A DNA stretch of 64,000 bases from Calycina herbarum (lineage: Eukaryota > Ascomycota > Leotiomycetes > Helotiales > Pezizellaceae). The notes under the pieces were generated by a model that was not told the origin of the DNA, searched no databases, and saw nothing but the letters and a program-made list of their open reading frames with translations. Positions 1 to 10,813 of this stretch are shown piece by piece; positions within the stretch are counted from its first letter, which is position 1, and each line of letters begins with the position of its first letter. Location of the stretch: positions 22,573 to 86,572 of the forward strand of contig LLEY01000220.1 in the NCBI GenBank assembly GCA_001414485.1, written 5' to 3'. The position numbers and the translations under genes were made by a program.

Positions 1-235
1 CTGCACTTCTTGCTTTTCCATGTCGTTTCGATCTTGTTTTTGATGAACGTCTAGGCGAATGGTGGGCGATTGTGCTGGACTTGGAAGAGGCGTAATTCGA
101 ATTGGCTTGTTCCATCTTGTGGATGAAGAGGCTGTGAGATCTGGGAAGATCAACGATGTGGTGATTGAATAATTGGATAACTTTCTCATCGACTCCTGCA
201 CTGATAATTTTATAGACAATATTGGCTAACACCAT
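1..235 (-). CDS. Partial hypothetical protein running off the left edge
   Basis: On the minus strand an ATG (bases 235-233) opens a frame that stays open for 78 codons to the window edge. The predicted start is MVLANIVYKI; the middle is moderately hydrophobic (DEKVIQLFNHHIVDLP) and the visible C-terminal part is rich in Ser, Arg and Lys (HHSPRRSSKTRSKRHGK), like a disordered basic tail. The same frame is open for about 20 more codons upstream before an in-frame TGA, so the true start or a preceding exon could lie further right. A second in-frame ATG lies at 115. I do not recognise the family. Being open to the edge with natural-looking residue use is the only support. Confidence 0.42.
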   Translation of the reverse strand, partial: MVLANIVYKIISAGVDEKVIQLFNHHIVDLPRSHSLFIHKMEQANSNYASSKSSTIAHHSPRRSSKTRSKRHGKARSA

Positions 236-999
236 CTTTTTATCTCCCAGAATCCTCACTGTGTCACCTCCCAAATTCGAATCGTCAATTGAATTTCGTC
301 ATCACCCAAAATTCAAAGCGGCTCATGGCATCAAAAAAAAAAACGCATGTCAGAACGCTTCGGAAGCTCCCCATTTCGAAAAACCCAACAACTGACTTTT
401 ATCAATGGACGAATTCTGATAGCTCGCTATCTCAACAACCAACATTGAACAAGGAAATCCTCCCGGGCGCTGTTATAGGTCAGCAGTCATGAGAGATCTA
501 TTGCTGCAGTGAGGTAGCCACCGTTCCAGAATCAGGATGCAGCAACATGGCCAATCCAAGATAGAATATTACCTTATCATGCCATTACCCTTCCCGCAAC
601 CCCACCCCGCAAGTCGTATCGTGATGCTCCGATGACGGCCAAAGGCGTGTTTGTTGTACATAACGAGTCGTGTGTGGTACTTGCCCCCCACGGATTGGGA
701 GGGTGGATATCCTTCCTCACCACACGAACTCCTTCTGATTTGCCAAAGGGGACCATAAGAAGATACGAGGACCCCTCTTTTTTAGGAGTATCGCGGAAGC
801 GGGCATTGCTGTTTTGGAGCCTGCATGAAATGGTACCCTTCGGCCAAGTGAGGGGTGGGCATCGAACGATGGAGAAGGGTTCTGGATTTCTTTATAAAGA
901 TCCAATGGGACCCATCCTGTGAAACGGAATCCACAGTATCGGGACCGACGAGATGGGTTTTCTGGTCACAATGGAAGAGAATTTTACACCTCGACACGC

Positions 1000-1152
1000 A
1001 GTAACACCCGCAAAATCCTGGAGGCTTTTACGTCGGGGAACGGGGACGGTATCAGGACTCTAGTCACGAAGGACAGCGAGAGAAGGGAGTAACACCCGCA
1101 AGACCTTGGATATTTTCAGCAGCGGGGAAGGGGAATGGTGACATCCTGATCC
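1000..1152. repeat. Imperfect 88-bp tandem duplication
   Basis: The 14-mer AGTAACACCCGCAA occurs exactly at 1000 and again at 1088. The following 50 bases of each copy are similar (GC-rich with GGGGAA runs, then a CAGGACT or CCTGATC segment). This is two diverged copies of one roughly 88-bp unit. Confidence 0.7.
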
Positions 1153-1988
1153 TTCTTGTGCTCCAGTACCCTCGAAACACGACATTTTCTGGGAACTAGA
1201 ATGTTTGCGGGTAGGCCTGTTGATTTGATTGGGATGAGATGGGTTGTACAATGAGGGATAGGTGCGTTATCGTTGATGCCCAAAATATAGGTTTGCTCGG
1301 GAGCGAATTTCTTGTTTGGGAAAGGGTTTGCGTTTCTCCACGAGGTCAGCTTGTGGTCAGAAGGCCAATTTTTTTGGTGATACAAGAGAGTGTGCTCCCA
1401 TATTTTCCGGGAGAGATGCCGGCGTTATCTTTACTGTTTTTTCTGGTTCTTGGCGGGGGTGTTGATGTGGGACTTGGAAAACAGCAAACTTGCCGACGTC
1501 GACTTAGATTAGGATTGACCTCGATGGGACATTGAATATTAGTTTCCAACAACGGAGAAGAGGGCAGCAAAACACTTTTGATGTGACAGTCAGAGGAGCA
1601 GTCCATCTAGGCCGGGATTCGAACATGGAACTTCAAGTTTGGCCTGGACTGGATATTGAACGTTCACTTCCAACAAGCGAGAGAAGGAAAGAAAAAACCC
1701 AATGCCATTTGACGCTAACGACAGATACATAGAATCGAACGAGTACAAGAACCGAAAGAGAGAGTACATTCCCATGCCTAGTGAACGATAGGTACGAAGT
1801 ACAGAAGAACAAACCGAAGAAATCATACGAGAACCTCCGTGTACAGTACCTCCCGCCCAGTCATGACTCCAACATAACAACCTCCATTTTGCAATTTTAT
1901 CCTCTGGGTATCTATCCATCTTACACTTTCCCAATCCCACCTTCAATACGCCGATAGCTGATCCGATATCAGAGTACCTCGCCACACC

Positions 1989-2020
1989 GGAAAAAAGAAG
2001 GGAAAAAAGAAGGGAAAAAA
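1989..2020. repeat. 12-bp purine microsatellite
   Basis: Two full copies and one partial copy of GGAAAAAAGAAG in tandem; simple-sequence repeat. Confidence 0.85.
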
Positions 2021-5000
2021 CAGAATGCTCCGTCGGCTGTGGAGGACAGCGCGATATAAAACAACACGTTCGAAGGCCGTTATCAAAAAACCACCCATGA
2101 AACGAAAGGAGATCCCCTGAAACGACAGTGGAAATATAGAATGTCGCTTGCTCCATGGAGTACCGAAAAGAAAAAAGGGTTGATAGTTCCGTCGAGTCCA
2201 TTCAGGGGTACCGAAAAAGGAGAGAAGACAAGCCCTGCAACGACGGTTTGGCAAAATAACAGTCAAAAAGCACTTTTCATGGTCCGTTCTGTGGCGCCGG
2301 TTTTGTTGGAAGTACCTCTGAGGTCTCCCGTCTGTCGATATTTACCCGCATCGTGGGGCTTGTTTGTTTGGTACACCATTTCCATTCGAAATCCCATAGC
2401 TTCTATCTTTGGCCTCCTCAAGATAGCGGATCCGGGCTGCCATATCTTCCTCGCTGTCTCCTCTGAGATGGGGAAACAGCTCACGGAGAGTTGATGATGT
2501 GAGTACGTTCTCTCCCCCTCGAGGGATCGCCTCGATGCCGCATCTCTGTGCCCCGTTTGGATTTCTTGAAGCCATGCTTGGATCTGGGGTGTTTGGTTAG
2601 GTTCCTGGTTGAGTTCTTGATCGGCGACGAGGTCTCCGCCTTCTCCTTGGCCTTGGGCGTCTGTTGTGAGGATTGACCTGCTGTAGGAGGGATGACGATG
2701 ATGGATGTTGTGAATGAGAGTTGGAAGTAGGTGAGTAAGGATGATCGCTGGGGAAAACGCTGTTAGAAACTTTTTAACACACCTGTTATAGTGGGACGAT
2801 CTTACCCTTTAACATTCAATGAGGCGGCTACTTGTTCCCTAGAGGATACCCCGCGACCATTCCCTCCTTGCTCAAGGCTGTCACTTTGACTCGAGATATT
2901 CTCGGCTTTGGCTCGGCGTTATAGAGGGGGTGGTAATTGGTTCTCGTCAATACGCATCCAACTATCCAAGGATTGTCGTCTTTGGATTCCATACTCGATT
3001 GAGGTTTAGGCATCGAGAGATGTTATGTTAGGCAGCAATTGATGTCGGGTCTCCCTTGAAAATTATATTGTCGAATTGGATGGAGGAGGGTTTTAGCTGG
3101 AAGAAGACGGGCTGCGCCTTGATTATATGGGCCGACGGTAGTACACGAATCACTTGCCAGGGCGATTCCATCCCAAAGTTTGAACATAAGAGGTCCATTT
3201 GCCTTCATGTGCTCGCGCGATGACCACGAGGAAACATGGGATTGTGCCAGTCATTTGGTATGTGCCCCCGTCTGATTGATTGTTGTCAAAAGTCACGCTG
3301 TCCTAAGATATCAAACGGGGCGGGTTTGAAGCAAGGAATGCAAACTGACTCCCTTCTAGAAGTCTGAATAATAAAACCCATAACCATCGAGGTCCAACCG
3401 AATTTTAGTGCTCGCCCTGTCAATCGCCTTGCGGTCGTTATCGTACACCTGGACCGGCCGCTCTATTTCCCACAACGCGTATACAGTATCCTTTGCAATG
3501 CATTTAAGACTCACCCAGAGCACCCCTTTCCTTTTGTACGTTAAAAGGAAGTTTGCCAAAGGACCCTGAAGATCCAGAGGTCCAGATCTTGCCAACATTT
3601 CCCAAGGATGACAGGCAGAGACGGGTGGCTTGCGGAAAGCCAGGGTCGATTTCCCCGCCAAAAGAAATTATATCCAGCACACACAGTCGCATCACGAGCG
3701 TGACGCCTCCAAGAAGCAGAGATACCCAATCCACGGAAAACTTTCTGTGCCGTATCTGCCTTGGGAAGCTTCGCCCTTTGATCATCTGAAAATTGTCATC
3801 TTCGGACCAGACGAAAGATATTGCATATGTTTTTGAAACGGGACGAACGTCAGCGAGTACCAGTAACCAGCAGCCCCAACGAGGCACATTCTCACCACCT
3901 ACCGCCATTGCACCGCAAAAAGCGAGATGGATCGATTAGCATAACTCCTCGGAGACCTAGAGCTCAATTACCAGATTCATCAAGTACGGAAAAGATTGCA
4001 AACCATGACGATCTCACCAGGCAAATCAGGCAACAGCAGGGGATTTGAGATGGTGTAGTACCTAAACTATATCCTCACCGAAATCCATCCCGGATTCTCC
4101 TGAAATGCCTCACCGAATTGAACTTTCCTGGCCCGACCGAAAGAATGCCTTCGGGTGAAAGGGACGGGTTCCGTTGATCATTGAGGAGATGTTGGTAAGA
4201 TACTGAAGGTGTGGGGTGTGGTATCGCCCGAAAATGCGAATGCTGTGCCGCATGTGGTCGTGGTGTCTATTCGGCCCCCCTGATGGTAACTTTGTATTGT
4301 GGCTGAATAATGGTCGTGTGGCTGACACCAAAATAAGGCTCGAGTACGCCTATTCCAGGCAAAACCATAGGCATATTTTACTCCGAGTTAAATTTGGGTT
4401 TTTGGTAATGAAAGGGGAAATAATTGACGGACTTGGGGGTTTTTTGGTGCTGCTGCCTTGCCTGCATTGAAATGGCACGGTAAATTGAGGTAAGGTAGAT
4501 TGATTTTTGGCAGTGGCTTTTAGTCGATTATCTACTAAAAATCGTCGCATTTTGCAAATTATGCAGGTCAATCCAAGATAGGTGAGTGGCTATTCTAATG
4601 CTGGCTGCCCTGGTCTAATCAACGAATTACTTCATCACAAACTGAGATTATGGATATTTTCCTATGGAAAGATCAGTCACGTTTTATTCACGTGACTATA
4701 TCCCTCAGATATTGATTCTTCGGATAGTGACAGAGTCTTATGAAGAACTGTTTATCAACAATCAGAACCTTCGCCTGGAACATTCTGGTGTCCCTGTTAG
4801 CTACCACAAAAAAACTCCACACAATACTCATTTTGGTCACCCCTTTTACAGCCGAGAGTCCGCCGGTGGCCGAAATTTGCCATGCATTTTCTTGTTACGA
4901 TTTGGCGGTTTCTTTCCCCATTCCCACAGTATTTGGCAAAAATTTGTTTTTTTCTCAAGGCTGGTTCTTGGATTGTGTTTCTGGACATACTTTCTGGTAT

Positions 5001-5277
5001 GTCTCTCAACTTGTACCGTTTTCACACAAAAAACGTAGCATATTAGAATATCATTTAAAACATTATACTCCAGAATACAACTCAGATATTTAATATCCAT
5101 TCTCCGAAGAACATACTGAGGTAGCACTATATTAACTAACTCACTCAATCCTTACCACCATCCCGACACCCTAAACACGTGCTAAAAACAAAACACAACC
5201 CCAATATGAATGGAATATTAGCAACAGAGAAGGAGAATAGACAAGGAGGAAAAGAAGTTGTTCATTGGAGGGTGGTC

Positions 5278-5410
5278 GGCTTACTCGAAAAATGTTTAGC
5301 TTACTTGGAAAATGTTAGCTTACTCGTATCTTCTATTTTAGTCCCCAAAATCTTCTTTTGGGCTCCAAACTTGTTGGTAGCTTACTCGTGGATTACTTGT
5401 AGCTTACTCG
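5278..5410. repeat. Interspersed short direct repeat, five copies of RGCTTACTYG
   Basis: A 10-mer of the form AGCTTACTCG occurs at 5278, 5298, 5317, 5379 and 5401 (one copy begins with G, one ends TTGG). Spacings are 20, 19, 62 and 22 bases. It lies directly upstream of the truncated 2EXR relic. Either a short decayed minisatellite or clustered protein-binding sites. Confidence 0.7.
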
Positions 5411-5468
5411 CAACATTTATTTCAGTCTCCCAAACCTAATATTGACTTGTTAAAAAAATAAGAAATAG

Positions 5469-6101
5469 GATTATCGCTCATCTCCGACGAACAACAATTT
5501 CCAGCCAGGCATTCAGCTCGTGTGCCGGGAAGCACGCCAAGCCTTTCTGGAGTTGCTCACTATGCTTTTTGGCAACGGAAAGGACAAGGAGGACAAGAAA
5601 GATATTAGTAAGAATATGAGTAGAGTCAACCTTAAGAGAGACACGCTGTTCTTCGACTCGACCATTTTCCTCGATCAATTGGAGGAACTCGCTGCTGGAA
5701 TGGAACCGGAATTGAGAGGAAAGGTGAGATTCATATGCAAGTGGCATCCGAATAGCGGTTCTTTCCGATGGCGGTATTTATCTGGGGCCGAAGAGGACTC
5801 TACCAAGTGCAGAATAATCTTCAAGTTGTTTCCCAACCTAGAGAAAGTCAGCCTAGTCCCAAATGACGAGATACGTTGCGTCGGCCGGTGGACCAGAGGA
5901 ACACAGCCATATGAGCAAATGAGAGAACTTCAAGGAAGAGCTGCATCACGCAAGGAAATTCTTCGAAAATCGGCTTTGGAAGTTCTGAGCTCTTGCTGGA
6001 AGCAGAACTTTCAAGAGATTTGCGAGGCTGGGGATGAACCTGGCAATCGATGTCCTACGGTGGAGATTGTGAGCTACGATAGGTTTTACTTTACACTATA
6101 G
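5469..6101 (+). pseudogene. 5'-truncated 2EXR-like protein relic
   Basis: The open frame starts just after an in-frame TAG at 5466 and has no ATG before the conserved region. It reads NNNFQPGIQLVCREARQAF, then SRVNLKRDTLFFDSTIF and a C-terminus ending VSYDRFYFTL. The same order occurs in the neighbouring gene at 7357 (NNPQPGIESVCREAR, GRVNLNKDTLIFW, and the detached end KMKYIQFY). In 2EXR (PF20150) proteins the VCREAR-type segment and the NxxxDTL strand follow an N-terminal F-P-x-L-P-E segment. That N-terminal part is missing here, so this is half a gene: about 210 codons without start or promoter. The two genes are probably diverged tandem duplicates. Family assignment is from motif recognition. 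Confidence 0.6.
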
Positions 6102-6140
6102 ACCGTTGTGGATGATTGATAAAGATGCACTCAAAAAAAA

Positions 6141-6159
6141 CCCCCCAGGGGAAGGGGGG
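6141..6159. other. C6/G6 hairpin downstream of the 2EXR relic
   Basis: Six C, a short AGGGGAA spacer and six G, preceded by eight A. It can form a short, very stable stem about 40 bases past the relic's stop codon. It may mark the old 3' untranslated region. No function can be assigned. Confidence 0.4.
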
Positions 6160-6398
6160 TATCATGAGTGAGAGAATAGAAGACAAATACAAGTTTGTTC
6201 CTCAAGTCATACAGTTTTCTCATTTCTTTTCCCGTGAAATGGTGTTGAAGTGGTGTTGTTGTATCTGATTTTAAGAAAGCTCTAGTGTGGTCTATTCACT
6301 ATTTATACCAAATTCGCCACCGGTGAAGTCTTCACGCTCTCAAGGCCAAGTGCTATCCGTCGACCGCAACATTACAGCATCAATCTCATAACTTTTTC

Positions 6399-7036
6399 GG
6401 GCCTGTTTAGCTCGCAGATTCGATTCGCGAGTTACTATTAAAAAGTCGAATTAAGTTAGCGTGATTTAACTCGATTCGTAAATTAAAGGTTATTGTTTGA
6501 ATTAAATAGCATAATTTAATAATTTAACTTTTAACTTAAGCCTTAGTACTCCTAAATCGAATCTCTTTATATAAAAAGTGGTGATTTATAAAAAGAGCTA
6601 GAAAGATATATATGTAAAATAAGCCTCTACTTGATTCGCGACCTTAATACTATAATATAGCTATTCCTTAACCAGTCTAGTAAAAGCGAGTAGGTATCCT
6701 TAATCGTAAAGGTCCCGTCTTTAAAGGGTTACTGAATTTAGCTGCAATAACTACTTCTATAGCTGGCTTAAAGTTGTTCTTAGACATTATCCCTTCGTCA
6801 TCTTTATATATATATATAATCGAATCAGCTATCTTACTATCCGCCTACTTCGTAGCCTACTTTTGTAGCGCCTTTTCCTTTGACTTTATACAATTCACTA
6901 AAAATATTCAATTTACGCAAAAGGAGCCAAACGACGATTAGGATATATCGATTCAATACTCGAGGGAGTCGAGTGGTACGTGCGCAGTGCTTTTTACGAC
7001 TGAAATTTAGGGTCTAAACTGGGAGCCAAACAGGCC
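6399..7036. mobile_element. Non-autonomous TIR element (hAT/MULE-like ends), 638 bp
   Basis: The left end GGCCTGTTTAGCTC is matched in inverted orientation by the right end GAGCCAAACAGGCC (13 of 14). The interior is AT-rich, has no coding capacity and differs in composition from its flanks, as expected of a mutated non-autonomous element. No clear target duplication is visible at the assumed ends, so the superfamily is uncertain; GGCCTGTTTGG-type ends recall hAT or MULE miniature elements. It sits between the two 2EXR loci. Confidence 0.6.
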
Positions 7037-7356
7037 TTAAGTTAACCTTCCTCTAATATCGAAAACTGCTCCACTTTCAGCAGCACCACGACGCGCAGAC
7101 ATCAAGCTCTTATGAAATAGAGACGTGTCGCGATTTGTACGCCGACGAAAACTGAGGTGAATTCCTTCCCCCGATTAGTCCTCAACCTGGCTTCACATCT
7201 TGCAAACACACAACTAACAATAGCTGCAGATCTTTCTCTCATCGTCTATAGTCTTTATCTAGAATAGAGAAACAACCATCCACGCTATATGGCAATACCT
7301 ACCCTCGAGTTTGCGAAATTGAAGCCCAGGTTGTGGCACCTACCGGCTCATCTCAA

Positions 7357-8613
7357 ATGGGGAAGACACTCAAAGATAGCGAAAGTAAAGACCATCAGCC
7401 TAAGACGACCGATCTTACTATCGAGACCGTTCCTGATAACAACGACATGTCAAACTTCGAAAGTGATCACTTCAATGAAGCCGAAGCTCAACTACAGCCC
7501 TCACCAATCACAACCAGCACCTTTGAAGACCTCGAGCCATCTTCCACTGATATTAAAGCCACTCCCACCATTCCTGGCGCCCACGAATTTAATGTTCATT
7601 CACTAGTCAATAACACTATTTCCGAAACGCATTCCCAATCACTGAACCCCACAGTTACCCCTCAGGTAGCTTCATCCAAAGACGGCAACGAAGAAAGGTC
7701 ATCCTCTGATCCAGTCGAAGAGCCCAATCCTCTCACCGAGTTCCCCGTATTCTCGAACCTCCCACTCGAAATACAGAGGGAAATCTGGGCTTGGGCCATC
7801 GAAGCTTCACCGGGTCGTGCTTACGAAATCCGAGAAAAGGTTTACAATGAGCCCGAGTCCGAAGAAGACGAAAATGAGGAAATGGATAGCAAATATGAGA
7901 TGAATGATGAGGAACCAGAGGGTCATGAGTCTCCAGAAAAATCCAAGAAACCAAACAAGCAAGAATTACAGAATGAAACAGAGGAGGATGTGAAACAGGA
8001 AGGACTCGAAGGGGACACCGTTGATTATGAGACCGGTGATGATTTGGACTCGGATTCGGGCTCATCTGATACTCAAGAATCAAGCCAATACTATGTCCAT
8101 GATAACAACCCTCAACCTGGTATTGAATCTGTATGTCGCGAGGCACGCTCGGTTTTCCTTGCATCACTCACGTTGATATTCAAAGGAGACTCAGCGAATG
8201 TTAGTGGCAAAACTGGCAGAGTTAATCTGAACAAAGATACCCTGATTTTTTGGAGTGATAACAGCCTCCAAGATTTGAAAGCCATTGGAGAGGAAATGGG
8301 TTACGACACGAAACCAAAAGTTCGACACATTGCAAAATTGGTCTGTGGTGATAATGATTTTTTATGGTACTATTTCCAGCCAGATCCGGTCCAATTACCC
8401 AATTACCCTCTGAACTACGGTATTTCCACTATTTTCGAGGTTTTCCCAAAGCTGGAGAGAATCGGTTTGATTTGGAGGGAAGGGAATGGAATTGGCTTCC
8501 AAAAAAAGCGTCTTAGGAAAGATTATACGAAGTCAACATTGGCACAAGTCAAAAATCACTCAGGGTATGAGTATCTAGGCCCACCAAATGAACTATATGA
8601 AAGACACTTTTGA
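7357..8613 (+). CDS. 2EXR-domain protein with C-terminus altered by an insertion
   Basis: Intronless frame of 418 codons from the ATG at 7357; an earlier ATG at 7289 is in another frame. Residues 1-120 are disordered and Ser/Thr/Pro/Glu-rich. The 2EXR-type start follows (FPVFSNLPLEIQREIWAWAI, about residues 128-147). A long acidic insert (about 165-245) comes next, then VCREAR (about 259), the GRVNLNKDTLIFW strand (about 287-299) and a conserved FPKLERIGLIW strand. 2EXR proteins are common in Helotiales and have no established biochemical role. The last 13 codons and the stop lie inside a small transposon (8576-8954). The ancestral C-terminus survives in frame downstream at 8955-9098. The intact ancestor would have had about 450 residues. 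Whether the truncated form is expressed is unknown. Confidence 0.68.
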   Translation: MGKTLKDSESKDHQPKTTDLTIETVPDNNDMSNFESDHFNEAEAQLQPSPITTSTFEDLEPSSTDIKATPTIPGAHEFNVHSLVNNTISETHSQSLNPTVTPQVASSKDGNEERSSSDPVEEPNPLTEFPVFSNLPLEIQREIWAWAIEASPGRAYEIREKVYNEPESEEDENEEMDSKYEMNDEEPEGHESPEKSKKPNKQELQNETEEDVKQEGLEGDTVDYETGDDLDSDSGSSDTQESSQYYVHDNNPQPGIESVCREARSVFLASLTLIFKGDSANVSGKTGRVNLNKDTLIFWSDNSLQDLKAIGEEMGYDTKPKVRHIAKLVCGDNDFLWYYFQPDPVQLPNYPLNYGISTIFEVFPKLERIGLIWREGNGIGFQKKRLRKDYTKSTLAQVKNHSGYEYLGPPNELYERHF

Positions 8614-8954
8614 ATTCACGATTCGTTTCTTATATATATTGGATAATTCATTTCATAGAGTATAATTAGTATAACTTCATGAAACGTTTCATGAAATTCA
8701 TATAAAATAATTCGGCCCGGATTGATAATTATCCGAGTCACGTGCGAGGCACGTGTAAGCCTAAACTCATTTACCCCTTAAAACCTACCCCAACTATCAC
8801 GTGCCCAAATATATGGAATATATGAAAAGTCATGAAATTCATATATATCTTGGTTTCATTTCAACTAGTTCACGAAAATAAATCGAGCCTTGAATTCAAT
8901 TCAAGTACACCTTGTTTCGTGAATTTTCACTATTTCAAGTTCTTTTGGGAGCCC
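8576..8954. mobile_element. MITE-like insertion with 10-bp target duplication
   Basis: A 379-bp AT-rich, non-coding segment is flanked by exact direct copies of TATGAGTATC (8566-8575 and 8955-8964). Its ends are imperfect inverted repeats: CCAAATGAACT on the left and, inverted, CCAAAAGAACT on the right. A second matching block reads GAATTCACGA on the left and AATTCACGAAAC on the right in inverse orientation. A 9-10 bp duplication suits the Mutator superfamily. Removing the element plus one TSD copy restores a continuous 2EXR frame, which is independent support for the insertion. Confidence 0.72.
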
Positions 8955-9098
8955 TATGAGTATCGGCGCTTCCAGGATGCGAAAATCACTTTGATGGATG
9001 CCTGGGATGAATACGTAAAGGAGCAGTCCTGTATGTTTGATACAGGAGACCTAAAATTCCCAAAGATTGTCAAGATGAAATACATACAGTTCTACTAA
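8955..9098 (+). pseudogene. Detached C-terminal exon of the 2EXR gene
   Basis: Beginning at the right copy of the target duplication, the frame reads YEYRRFQDAKITLMDAWDEY and ends KMKYIQFY. Composition and order match the C-terminus of the relic at 5469-6101 (PYEQMRELQ..., VSYDRFYFTL). It is in phase with the upstream gene if the insertion is skipped. It has no start codon of its own. An intron is less likely because no donor/acceptor pair with good consensus keeps the frame. Confidence 0.65.
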
Positions 9099-9524
9099 GT
9101 ACGACAAGCCACATGGGAAATTTGCAGGAAGAGAACTATTGGGCGTTCTAGGGATGAAAGGAAGAAGCATGGGAATCCTGTACAGAAAGGTGGTACAGTA
9201 AGGGAGGATAATGTTGTGACTCTTAGTGCAATACAAGTTTATGTTTCCTCAGGCTGGGCTGAAGGGAAATTTTTATTTCCATACTCTTAACAAAACTATG
9301 CACAAGTTTGCTCCTGTATTGTAAATACTGAGATCAATAAACCTCCCTCTAGCCAACAGCGACCTAACAGTTCTTCACTGTCTCATCACTCCACACTTTC
9401 TAATGAATTTCAGGGCGTTTTAAAGATACAAATAGAAATCATTCTTTGGGAACTGAATGTTCAGCCTCTTATCATTTTAGAAATCAGACAGACATACTCG
9501 CTAAGCAATTGAATCCTCGCCCTT

Positions 9525-9548
9525 CCACAGCACCACAGCACCACAGCA
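9525..9548. repeat. CCACAGCA microsatellite, three copies
   Basis: Three perfect tandem CCACAGCA octamers followed by a partial fourth, in an otherwise featureless stretch (9099-9681) downstream of the 2EXR gene. Confidence 0.85.
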
Positions 9549-9681
9549 CCACTGTATCAATAACTCAGTTAGGGTTTAAATGATTTGACTCAGGCACCTC
9601 CTTTTCGTCTCTGCCCTGTCACCACTGAAGAAACATTCACGTAATCTAATCGATTTACTCTTACAAGCACTCTACCAATTA

Positions 9682-10351
9682 CGGCATCCTGAATGCACCA
9701 AACTCCAAAAAACGACTAAATCGCAAATCGTAAATCGTAGAACGTAAAAAGAGGTGAGAATATATTAAAGCTGCTAGTTAAATCGACCTAAACTTACTAC
9801 CTCTCTCTACTACTCTATCTTCTCTCTTATCCTTGTACTCTACTCCTTTTCCCTTCTCTTCCTTACTTCTATTTAAGCAAATTAGAAGAAGGAACAAGGG
9901 GGAGGGCGGGCTAAAGGTAGAGAAATATGTTTGCTTCTCGCTTATTCCAGCCCTTCCCTAAAGAGGTAGGAGGGTAACATTATGACGTGACCATTAATTG
10001 TTTGCTAGCCCGCTGCCCCGCTGCCCCGCTGCCCCCTTGCCCCCCTCCAGCCTCCTTCTTTTCTATAATAGTATAAGCTGCTTTTATTCTTCTTCTTCTT
10101 CTATACTATACGAGAGGGCATAAGAGTAATAAAAACGGGGGCAAAGACGAGGCGTGCGATAGTACTCAGTAAGAGTGGGGCAGTGAAGGTGCGGCAGTGA
10201 GATAGCCTACGATAGGTACAAAAGCGAGAGCAAGAGAGAAATAATATAAGATTATTACTCTATTTCCTACCTTGAAAAGTGATACTTTGCGATTTGCGAT
10301 TTTCGATTTGCGATTTAGTCGTTTTTGAAGTTTGGTGTGTTCAGGATGCCG
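9682..10351. mobile_element. Tc1/mariner-type MITE, 670 bp, TA target
   Basis: The left end CGGCATCCTGAATGCACCAA is mirrored by the inverted right end CGGCATCCTGAACACACCAA. The similarity continues through CTAAATCGCAAATCG, giving TIRs of about 50 bp. TA flanks both ends (9680-9681 and 10352-10353). The sub-terminal regions carry short CGCAAAT/CGTAAAT repeats. The centre has a CCGCTGCC-type pyrimidine repeat near 10010-10055. There is no transposase frame, so it would need a transposase supplied in trans. Confidence 0.75.
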
Positions 10352-10813
10352 TACCAATCCATGCCGGGAAAATTTCTCTGGCACAAATCCCAATTACATT
10401 CCTTATATCATATTTCGCAAAATCAAAAACCTAAGAAGTAAATACTAGCAAAACAAGCCCTATTCAACATATTCCCTTTTTTCTTCTAGCGGTAAGTCGC
10501 TGGCAGCACGTGAAACACAAGCGCCAACCGTAAAATCCTTGTATCTATATCTTCATGTACAGCGATAAGCCAGAGAAGCCACGGAGGATTTCTGGCTGCT
10601 CATAATACCCCCACTGAAGAAAAGAGAGAGGTTGGGGGTGGCTGGGTTGTTTTTGGGAGGTGTGGTGGAAGGAAAGAGGGGAAAGGGTATTTACCCAACC
10701 AATCATGAACCAAAAAGAGTGAGGTGCATATTTTGTTGCATTTCGCGTTTTTGGCTGTGGTAGTCGGGCTACTGATACTGTATGAGGTTTTGGGAATTGG
10801 ACTCCCACTGAAT

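Larger units (their letters stand above)
236..5277. other. Left flank without a supported gene
   Basis: About 5 kb of ordinary base composition with many short overlapping open frames on both strands but none with a recognisable domain or clear splice structure. Minus-strand segments between about 2260 and 3908 have protein-like composition (for example ELFPHLRGDSEEDMAARIRY near 2450) but switch frame repeatedly. They could be a decayed gene or a multi-exon gene I cannot assemble. A stretch at 4664-5093 is open in two plus frames with no recognisable product. Confidence 0.4.

Noticed and set aside
1590..1640. Perfect B-box-like GTTCGAATCC on the minus strand, suggesting a tRNA gene
   Set aside because: The T-stem does not pair, no A box lies at the right distance and no cloverleaf can be drawn.
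2260..3908. Minus-strand coding-like segments as one multi-exon gene
   Set aside because: Frame switches occur without usable intron signals and no domain is recognised; kept only as a remark.
4664..5093. Overlapping plus-strand frames of 124 and 117 codons
   Set aside because: Both are open by low stop density in AT-rich sequence; no domain, no splice or promoter signals, and the two frames exclude each other.
7289..7606. 105-codon frame starting upstream of the 2EXR gene
   Set aside because: It overlaps the 2EXR frame in another phase, is low-complexity and lacks any motif; at most it is an upstream frame.
8565..8960. The 8.6-8.95 kb interruption as an ordinary intron
   Set aside because: The possible donor GTATGA and nearby acceptors do not keep frame, whereas the 10-bp duplication plus TIRs explain it fully.
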